64,000 nt of DNA from an uncultured Bacteroidales bacterium. Lineage in GTDB: Bacteria; Bacteroidota; Bacteroidia; Bacteroidales; UBA932. The stretch is taken from positions 1-64,000 of the forward strand of contig CAMVMG010000003.1 in assembly GCA_947168525.1 (NCBI GenBank), written 5' to 3'. Position numbers and translations under genes: made by a program. Numbering within the stretch: the first letter of the stretch is position 1; each line of letters begins with the position of its first letter. A model generated the notes under the pieces. That model was not told the DNA's origin. It searched no databases and was given only the letters and a program-made list of their open reading frames with translations. Positions 58,577-64,000 of this stretch are shown here, piece after piece.

Positions 58577-59905
58577 CTAACCCTCCTTTACCGTTTTGAC
58601 CAGCAGGTCGATTTCTTCCTTGGTGCGCTTTTCCGTGACGCAGAAGCTCACATAGCCCTCTTCCGTGTCCAGGGCGGCAAACAGGCCGGCCTTTTCCAGG
58701 CGTTGCTGCATGAGGCCAGGGAACTGCTTGGGCCTTAGCACGAATTCCTTCAGGAACGGCTTGCCGGGGAAGACTTCCTCGAACTGGCCGGTTTTCAGGA
58801 GCTCGCTGTACAGATAATGGGCGCCGTCGGCGCTGATCCGGTTCACTTCCTTCAGGCCTTCGGGGCCCATCAGGGAGAGATATACCGTGACCCAGAGGGC
58901 CATCAGGCTCTCGTTGGAGCAAATGTTGGAAGTGGCTTTCTCGCGCTTGATATGCTGCTCGCGGGCCTGCAGGGTGAGCACGAAGCTACGGCGTCCCTGC
59001 TTGTCCACGGTCTGGCCGACAATACGGCCGGGCATCTTGCGCATGTGCTCCTTCTTTACGGTCATGAAGCCCACGTACGGACCGCCGTAGCAGAGCGGCA
59101 GGCCCAAGGACTGGCCGTCTCCCACGGCGATGTCCGCTCCCCACTCACCGGGCGTTTTCACCACGGCGAGGGTGGAAGGGTCACAGTATTCTACGAGAAG
59201 GCCCTTCTCCGCGTGGATGGCATCGGCAAAACCGGTGTGGTCCTCCACGATGCCGTAACGGTTCACGGAAGGGACGATGACGCCGGCCACGTCGTCCTTG
59301 GCCAACTCTGCCTTCAAGGCCTCCGGGGAGGTCTGGCCATCCGGTGCGGGAATGTAGCCAATCTCTACGCCGTGGAACTTGGCATAAGTCTCCACTACCT
59401 TGATTACAGGGGGCAGCAGGGCGCAGGAAAGCAGGACTCGGTTTTTCTTGCGGGCGCAGGCTACTGCCATCTTCATGGCCTCGGCGGCGGCGGTGGGGCC
59501 GTCGTACATAGAGGCGTTGGAGACGTCCAGGCCGGTGAGCTCGCACATGAGCGACTGATATTCAAAGATATAGCGGAGCGTACCCTGCGAAATCTCGCAC
59601 TGGTACGGCGTATAGGCGGTGAGGAACTCTGAGCGGGAAGCAATATAGGGGATCACGGCCGGCGTATAGTGGTCGTATGCGCCGGCGCCTACGAACACCT
59701 TAAGCTTGGCGTTCATGGCCTCCAGGGAAGCGAAATAATCGCGGATCTGTTGCTCTGAAAGGGCGTCCGGGAGGGCATAGGCCCCCTTCTTCAGAAATTC
59801 GGAGGGAACGTCGCTGTAAAGATCTTCCAGCTTTTTCACCCCGATTTTCTCCAGCATGACCCGGATGTCCTCTTGCGTATGCGGAAGATACGGGAGGTTA
59901 GCCAT
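58577..59905 (-). CDS. gcvPA: glycine dehydrogenase (P-protein) subunit 1
   Basis: This 442-residue protein matches GcvPA from LPYLPHTQEDIRVMLEKIGV to LQAREQHIKREKATSNICSNESL. It forms the P-protein heterotetramer with GcvPB. It starts 1 bp after gcvH. Confidence 0.97.
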   Translation of the reverse strand: MANLPYLPHTQEDIRVMLEKIGVKKLEDLYSDVPSEFLKKGAYALPDALSEQQIRDYFASLEAMNAKLKVFVGAGAYDHYTPAVIPYIASRSEFLTAYTPYQCEISQGTLRYIFEYQSLMCELTGLDVSNASMYDGPTAAAEAMKMAVACARKKNRVLLSCALLPPVIKVVETYAKFHGVEIGYIPAPDGQTSPEALKAELAKDDVAGVIVPSVNRYGIVEDHTGFADAIHAEKGLLVEYCDPSTLAVVKTPGEWGADIAVGDGQSLGLPLCYGGPYVGFMTVKKEHMRKMPGRIVGQTVDKQGRRSFVLTLQAREQHIKREKATSNICSNESLMALWVTVYLSLMGPEGLKEVNRISADGAHYLYSELLKTGQFEEVFPGKPFLKEFVLRPKQFPGLMQQRLEKAGLFAALDTEEGYVSFCVTEKRTKEEIDLLVKTVKEG

Positions 59906-59906
59906 C

Positions 59907-60287
59907 TTATTCGCCGATTAAAGCTTTGTATGCGGCGGCATCCAGCAGAGCGTCCAGCTCCGAGGGATCCGACATCTTAACCTTGATAATCCAGTTGCCG
60001 AAAGCGTCTTCGTTCACTTTTTCGGGAGCGTCTTCCAGGTCTGCGTTCACTTCCACCACGGTGCCGGAGACCGGGGAAATGAGGTCGGAGGAGGCTTTCA
60101 CGCTTTCCAGGGCACCGAATTCCTCGCCGGCGGTTACTTCATCGTCGACCTCGGGGAGGTCTACATACGTGATGTCACCCATTTCCTCCTGGGCGAAATC
60201 CGACACGCCCACGACGGCGATGTCACCTTCTGCTTTAACCCACTCGTGCGACTCGGAATACTTGAGTCCTTCAAGAATCTTAGACAT
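59907..60287 (-). CDS. gcvH: glycine cleavage system H protein
   Basis: This 126-residue lipoyl-carrier protein has the lipoylation lysine K64 in ALESVKASSD. It is full length. It shuttles aminomethyl between P-, T- and L-proteins. The L-protein (dihydrolipoamide dehydrogenase) is not in the window. It starts 30 bp after gcvT. Confidence 0.97.
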   Translation of the reverse strand: MSKILEGLKYSESHEWVKAEGDIAVVGVSDFAQEEMGDITYVDLPEVDDEVTAGEEFGALESVKASSDLISPVSGTVVEVNADLEDAPEKVNEDAFGNWIIKVKMSDPSELDALLDAAAYKALIGE

Positions 60288-60317
60288 AAGTTTAGAATTT
60301 TATAGGATTAATACTTG

Positions 60318-61430
60318 TTATTTTTTGTAATTGGTCTGATAGAAACGCTTCTTGACCACCTTTCCGGGGAAAGTCTTCTTGCGGATGCGGACCCAAAGCG
60401 GGGTGTCCAGGGCGCTGCAGTCCTTGTTCACCAGGGCAAAGCAGATGCTCTTGTCCAGGGAGATGGAATGGTAACCAGTGGTGACGACACCCACCTCGGT
60501 GCCGTCTTCCAGTTCTACCGGATAGCCGGCGCGCGGGATGGCCTTGTCTTCAATCTCGATGCCCACCAGCTTCTTGGCCACATTCCCGGCCTTCTGGTCC
60601 AGGAGCGCCTCCTTGCCGATGAAATCCTTGTCGTACTTGCAGAACATGCCCAGACCCGCCATCACAGGGGAAATATCGGCGCTGAGTTCGTCTCCGTACA
60701 GCGGCAAGCCGGCCTCGAAGCGGAGGGTGTCCCGGCAGCCCAGGCCGCAGGGCTCCACGCCGGCGGCGAGCAGGCGCTTCCAGATTTCCACGGTGTTTTC
60801 CGGCGTAGTGTAAAGTTCGAACCCGTCTTCTCCGGTATAGCCGGTGCGGCTCAGGATAAGGCGCTTTCCCTTGTATTCCACATTGCAGTACTCGTAGAAG
60901 CCCAGGTTGGCGGCTTCCTTGTAGCCCAGGACTTCCATGACGGTCTTCTCCGCCTCCGGTCCCTGGACGGCGATCTGGCCCCAATCGGGAGATTCATTGC
61001 GCACGGTGCAGTTGAATCCTTTCACCTTTTCCCGGATCCAGGCAAAGTCTTTGTCGATGTTGGCCGCATTCACCACCAGGAGGAAATGCTCCGGCTCGAA
61101 CTCCCGGTACACCAGGAGGTCGTCCACGACGCCGCCTTCCGGGTAGCACATCATTCCGTAGAGGACCTTTCCGCCCTGGAAGCCGCGAATCTCATTGGTG
61201 AAGATCCAGTTCACGAATTCCTCGGCCTGGGGACCCTCCACGAAGATCTCTCCCATGTGGGAAACATCGAACATGCCCACTTTCTGCCGCACGGCCAGAT
61301 GCTCCTGGGTGATGCTGCTGTACTGGATGGGCATCATGAATCCGGCAAAAGGACTCATTTTGGCACCCAAAGCCAGGTGCTCCTGGTAAAGGCAGGTCTG
61401 CTGCAAAGCCTGTGTAATCTCTTCCGACAT
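60318..61430 (-). CDS. gcvT: glycine cleavage system T protein (aminomethyltransferase)
   Basis: This 370-residue tetrahydrofolate-dependent aminomethyltransferase has the family segments VGMFDVSHMGEIFVEGP, LILSRTGYTGEDGFELY and GLGCRDTLRFEAGLPLYG. It makes methylene-THF and ammonia from the lipoyl-bound intermediate. It follows the arginase-fold gene by 10 bp. I see no glycine-riboswitch-like leader before the unit. Confidence 0.97.
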   Translation of the reverse strand: MSEEITQALQQTCLYQEHLALGAKMSPFAGFMMPIQYSSITQEHLAVRQKVGMFDVSHMGEIFVEGPQAEEFVNWIFTNEIRGFQGGKVLYGMMCYPEGGVVDDLLVYREFEPEHFLLVVNAANIDKDFAWIREKVKGFNCTVRNESPDWGQIAVQGPEAEKTVMEVLGYKEAANLGFYEYCNVEYKGKRLILSRTGYTGEDGFELYTTPENTVEIWKRLLAAGVEPCGLGCRDTLRFEAGLPLYGDELSADISPVMAGLGMFCKYDKDFIGKEALLDQKAGNVAKKLVGIEIEDKAIPRAGYPVELEDGTEVGVVTTGYHSISLDKSICFALVNKDCSALDTPLWVRIRKKTFPGKVVKKRFYQTNYKK

Positions 61431-61440
61431 AGTTTCAGTT

Positions 61441-62130
61441 TTACTTAAAGTAGTTAGTTATAAAATTAAATAATTCAATGTTTGTCTCTTTGTTTATCCT
61501 CAGGTCTTCCGGCGTGGCGCCCTGATCCGCGGAAATCTCTCCGCAGATATCCAGCGCCACCAGTTGCATCCGGCCTGCCAACTGTTCCAGCATCCCCTCC
61601 ACCTGCTCCAGCGTGTGCGTTCCCTGTGTCCAGTCCGTGCGGGCATAGTCACGGGAAAGGATATCTTTGTCCAGCGACACATACACCCGTTCTCCCCTTC
61701 TCTGCTCCAGCCAGCCCTCCGGGATGGCCTCCGGGCATCCCGGAGGGCCCACGGTAAGGATATCCCGCACCATCGGGTTCTCCTCCTGCAAAGCCTTTAC
61801 CCAGCTGCCGCAACTCAGCACCCCTTCAAAGGCCGGTGCCTGGTTGTCCGGGTGATGGTCCAGAAGAACCAGATGAAAGGGTTCTGTCTGACGGAGCGAG
61901 AGCAGGTAACTCATGTAGTGATAGTCGCCGCTGTCTGTCCAGCGAACCGCAGGCAACTCCCCAGCCATTTTCTCCCGCAGCCTCTCTGCGGCATCGGCGT
62001 CGCAGTAGCAGTGTGTGCCCCGGATGCCTTCGCAATCTACCCATTCCACTTCAACGGCCTGCCCCCGGAGAAACTCCGGGAAACCCTGCTCCCCATACGC
62101 CCCGCTGAAGCTGAAAACGGCTACTTTCAT
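61441..62130 (-). CDS. arginase/ureohydrolase-fold protein, first gene of gcv unit
   Basis: This 229-residue protein has the metal-site pattern of ureohydrolases in reduced form: LLDHHPDNQ for DAHxD, VSLDKDILS for SxDxD and DICGE near the end. The family GGDHS motif is not obvious. It is shorter than arginase (about 300). The substrate is unknown; a hydrolytic role on a glycine- or guanidino-type compound is speculation from its place 10 bp before gcvT. Its -7 box ends 4 nt before the ATG. Confidence 0.65.
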   Translation of the reverse strand: MKVAVFSFSGAYGEQGFPEFLRGQAVEVEWVDCEGIRGTHCYCDADAAERLREKMAGELPAVRWTDSGDYHYMSYLLSLRQTEPFHLVLLDHHPDNQAPAFEGVLSCGSWVKALQEENPMVRDILTVGPPGCPEAIPEGWLEQRRGERVYVSLDKDILSRDYARTDWTQGTHTLEQVEGMLEQLAGRMQLVALDICGEISADQGATPEDLRINKETNIELFNFITNYFK

Positions 62131-62134
62131 GGTT

Positions 62135-62142
62135 CAAAGTTA
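62135..62142 (-). promoter_or_regulatory. -7 box TAACTTTG of the gcv transcription unit
   Basis: It matches TAnnTTTG on the minus strand and ends 4 nt before the ATG at 62130. It predicts a leaderless first gene, and leaves no room for a riboswitch. Confidence 0.6.
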
Positions 62143-62312
62143 GCAATTATTATTGGATTTTGCAGGCGAGCCGTACAATTTTATACAACACATTAAATAT
62201 TAGCATATATAACATAAATGTTCCTAATGCTAACACTTTTGTTAATATCGAAATTCAATAATCAAATCCTTAGCAGAGTTTCTTGAAACGTGATGCAAGC
62301 AAAAAAAAACCG

Positions 62313-62320
62313 TATCTTTG
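62313..62320 (+). promoter_or_regulatory. -7 box TATCTTTG of obg
   Basis: It matches TAnnTTTG, 7 nt before the ATG at 62328. Confidence 0.6.
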
Positions 62321-62327
62321 CAGCATT

Positions 62328-63320
62328 ATGGCAGAATCCAATTTCATAGACTACGTTCGCATCTTCTGCGCCAGCGGGCACGGAGGAGCCGGGAGCGCCC
62401 ACCTGCACCGGGCGAAGTATGTTCCCAAAGGCGGACCAGACGGCGGCGACGGCGGCCGGGGCGGTCACATCATCCTGCGGGTGAATCCCCAGCTCTGGAC
62501 CCTCATCCATCTGCGCTACCGCAAAGTGGTGCGGGCAGAAAACGGAGGAAACGGGGCCGAGGCCCTGAAAAGAGGAAAGAACGGGGCCGACATTGTCCTG
62601 GAAGTGCCGCAGGGCGTGGTGGTCAAAGATGCGGAGACGGAAGAAGTGATTACCGAACTGGTGGAGAAGGACCAGGAGTTCATCCTGTGCCAGGGCGGCC
62701 GCGGCGGCTGGGGCAACGACCATTTCAAGAGCGCCACCAACCAGACGCCCCGCTATGCGCAGCCCGGCTCAGAAGGGCAGGAAGGCTGGTTCATCCTGGA
62801 ACTGAAAGTACTGGCCGACGTAGGTCTGGTGGGGCTTCCCAATGCCGGAAAGAGCACCCTCCTCTCTGCCATCACATCGGCCAAACCCAAGATTGCGAAT
62901 TACGCGTTTACCACCCTGGAACCCAACCTGGGCATTGTCCGCTACTTCGACGACCGCTCCTTCGTGATGGCGGATATCCCCGGCATCATCGAGGGCGCCC
63001 ACGAAGGGAAAGGCATCGGCATGCGCTTTCTGCGCCACATTGAGCGGAACTCGGTACTCCTGTTCATGGTGGCGGCCGACGAGCCGGACGTAAGCAAAGT
63101 GTACCGGATTCTCCTGAACGAGCTGGAAGAATACAATCCTGAACTGCTGGTGAAAGACCGGGTGCTGGCCATCACCAAAACCGACCTCATCGACGAAAAA
63201 CAGCGGGCCCGGATCCTGAAGAAACTGCCCGCTGACATTCCGCATGTATTTATCTCGTCCGTTGCCCAGACCGGACTGAACGAACTCAAAGAAGAGCTCT
63301 GGAAAGCCCTGACGCGCTAA
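62328..63320 (+). CDS. obgE: GTPase Obg (CgtA)
   Basis: This 330-residue protein has the Gly-rich Obg fold (about 1-160: [30 protein letters not shown]) and a G domain with G1 GLPNAGKST (169-177), switch [11 protein letters not shown] and NKxD-like ITKTDLID. It lacks the OCT domain, as expected in this phylum. It participates in large-subunit ribosome assembly. It overlaps murF convergently by 4 bp. I chose the ATG at 62328, since an in-frame TTG at 62283 precedes the promoter. Confidence 0.96.
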   Translation: MAESNFIDYVRIFCASGHGGAGSAHLHRAKYVPKGGPDGGDGGRGGHIILRVNPQLWTLIHLRYRKVVRAENGGNGAEALKRGKNGADIVLEVPQGVVVKDAETEEVITELVEKDQEFILCQGGRGGWGNDHFKSATNQTPRYAQPGSEGQEGWFILELKVLADVGLVGLPNAGKSTLLSAITSAKPKIANYAFTTLEPNLGIVRYFDDRSFVMADIPGIIEGAHEGKGIGMRFLRHIERNSVLLFMVAADEPDVSKVYRILLNELEEYNPELLVKDRVLAITKTDLIDEKQRARILKKLPADIPHVFISSVAQTGLNELKEELWKALTR

Positions 63321-64000
63321 AGCGCGGGCAGCACTTTCTCCATGGCCACGCTGTGGGAGCCTTTCAGCAGCACCGTACAGCCCTGGACGGGGTTGTCGGC
63401 CAGATAGGCTGTAAGAGCCGCCGAGCTTTCAAAGGTTTTCACGGGACAAGCCGGCTTTACCTCCCGCAACGCTTTCGCGAACTCCTCTCCTACCAGGTAG
63501 GCGGTTTCCAGCCCCTCCAGGGAGGAAACGATTTTCTTGTGCTCGGACAGGGATTCCGCCCCCAGCTCCCGCATGTCTCCCAGCATGGCCACCCGCCTTC
63601 CCTCCACGGCGGAAAGGTTCTCCAGGGCTACTTGCATGGAGGAAGGATTGGCGTTGTATGCATCCACAATCACCATATTCCGGGCCGATCTCACCAGTTG
63701 GGAGCGGTTGTTGGAAGGGACGTAGGAGGCAACGGCCTGAAGGGCATCGGCCCGGGGCACCTGGAAGAACCAGCCCAGCTTGAGCGCAGCCAGCACGTTG
63801 GCGGCGTTGTAAGCCCCCACCAGATGCGTTTCCAGCAGGCCGTCCTGGAATTCCATCCGAAGGAAAGGATGCTCCGGCGACGACGGCAGCACATGTACAT
63901 CCTGGAGCCCGTAGGAGATGCCGGACATCTCCCGTTCCCAGAGCATTTCCTGCAGGACAGCGTCTTCCCCGTTGAAGAAAGCCAGGCCGTCGTGCGCCTT
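63317..64000 (-). CDS. murF: UDP-MurNAc-tripeptide D-Ala-D-Ala ligase MurF (5' end outside window)
   Basis: The visible 227 C-terminal residues (the open frame continues to base 64000) contain Mur-ligase motifs: [51 protein letters not shown] and a final [17 protein letters not shown]. They comprise part of the ATPase domain and the C-terminal domain. MurF adds D-Ala-D-Ala to the cell-wall precursor. Confidence 0.93.
   Translation of the reverse strand, partial: KAHDGLAFFNGEDAVLQEMLWEREMSGISYGLQDVHVLPSSPEHPFLRMEFQDGLLETHLVGAYNAANVLAALKLGWFFQVPRADALQAVASYVPSNNRSQLVRSARNMVIVDAYNANPSSMQVALENLSAVEGRRVAMLGDMRELGAESLSEHKKIVSSLEGLETAYLVGEEFAKALREVKPACPVKTFESSAALTAYLADNPVQGCTVLLKGSHSVAMEKVLPAL

Noticed and set aside
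62131..62327. glycine riboswitch before the gcv unit
   Set aside because: The -7 box ends 4 nt before the first gene, leaving no leader, and no paired aptamer-like sequence is visible before gcvT.

Overview
This is a 64 kb chromosomal window from a GC-rich member of the Bacteroidota, most likely an uncultured gut- or rumen-type Bacteroidales. The evidence is the family content (SDR-type threonine dehydrogenase, DUF5686 and GIN-domain envelope proteins, BACON-type lipoprotein, DUF3467, DUF5715, glycine-lipid-type acyltransferases) and the promoter style: the Bacteroidota -7 box TAnnTTTG sits upstream of about half of the transcription units and Shine-Dalgarno sequences are not evident. Most of the window is core housekeeping sequence in short, tightly packed operons. 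I saw no prophage, insertion sequence, cas gene or conjugation gene.

Layout. 1-9 kb: 3'-truncated arginine decarboxylase-like gene, an Omp85/TamA-like lipoprotein, rarA, a GNAT protein, a lipoprotein and an outer-membrane protein, rlmD. 9-17 kb: secreted M6 metalloprotease with a BACON-type lipoprotein, Na/Ca exchanger, MscS channel, acyltransferase, queA. 17-20 kb: an unusually AT-rich gap, a small HTH regulator, a shrunken PyrD-like protein, cinA. 20-28 kb (minus): an apparent valS - thioesterase - tatA - tatC - ABC-F - GIN-domain - dipeptidase operon. 28-28.4 kb: a tandem array of palindromes. 28.4-39 kb: gltS, DUF3467, kdsC, maf, SDR, mutY, serB, CNNM, YgjP-type peptidase, flavoprotein, rmuC. 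39-42.5 kb (minus): two lipoproteins, hddA and an hddC-gmhB fusion (GDP-heptose synthesis). 42.5-45 kb: DUF389 protein, tRNA-Cys, cytidylate-kinase-like protein, candidate small RNA. 45-55 kb: divergent tdh/kbl, GtrA, glsB-like gene, DUF5715, CDP-alcohol phosphatidyltransferase, glsA-like gene, SDR, DUF5686, AraC. 55-62 kb (minus): arginase-fold gene, gcvT, gcvH, gcvPA, gcvPB, SEC-C protein, trmO. 62-64 kb: obg and 5'-truncated murF.

A metabolic theme runs through 45-62 kb. Tdh and Kbl convert threonine to glycine, the gcv operon oxidises glycine, and two acyltransferases resemble the enzymes that make glycine lipids. The 39-42 kb operon supplies activated heptose for surface glycan.

The most unusual features are structural. 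(1) A 102-bp segment carrying a perfect 24-bp inverted repeat and direct repeats lies in frame inside the heptose nucleotidyltransferase; a second palindrome-rich segment lies in frame inside mutY. (2) Four 34-bp palindromic units repeat at exactly 52 bp beside gltS. (3) At least nine genes have a -7 box only 4-8 nt before the start codon, which predicts leaderless mRNAs. (4) A minus-strand small RNA candidate with its own promoter and terminator lies near 44.7 kb.
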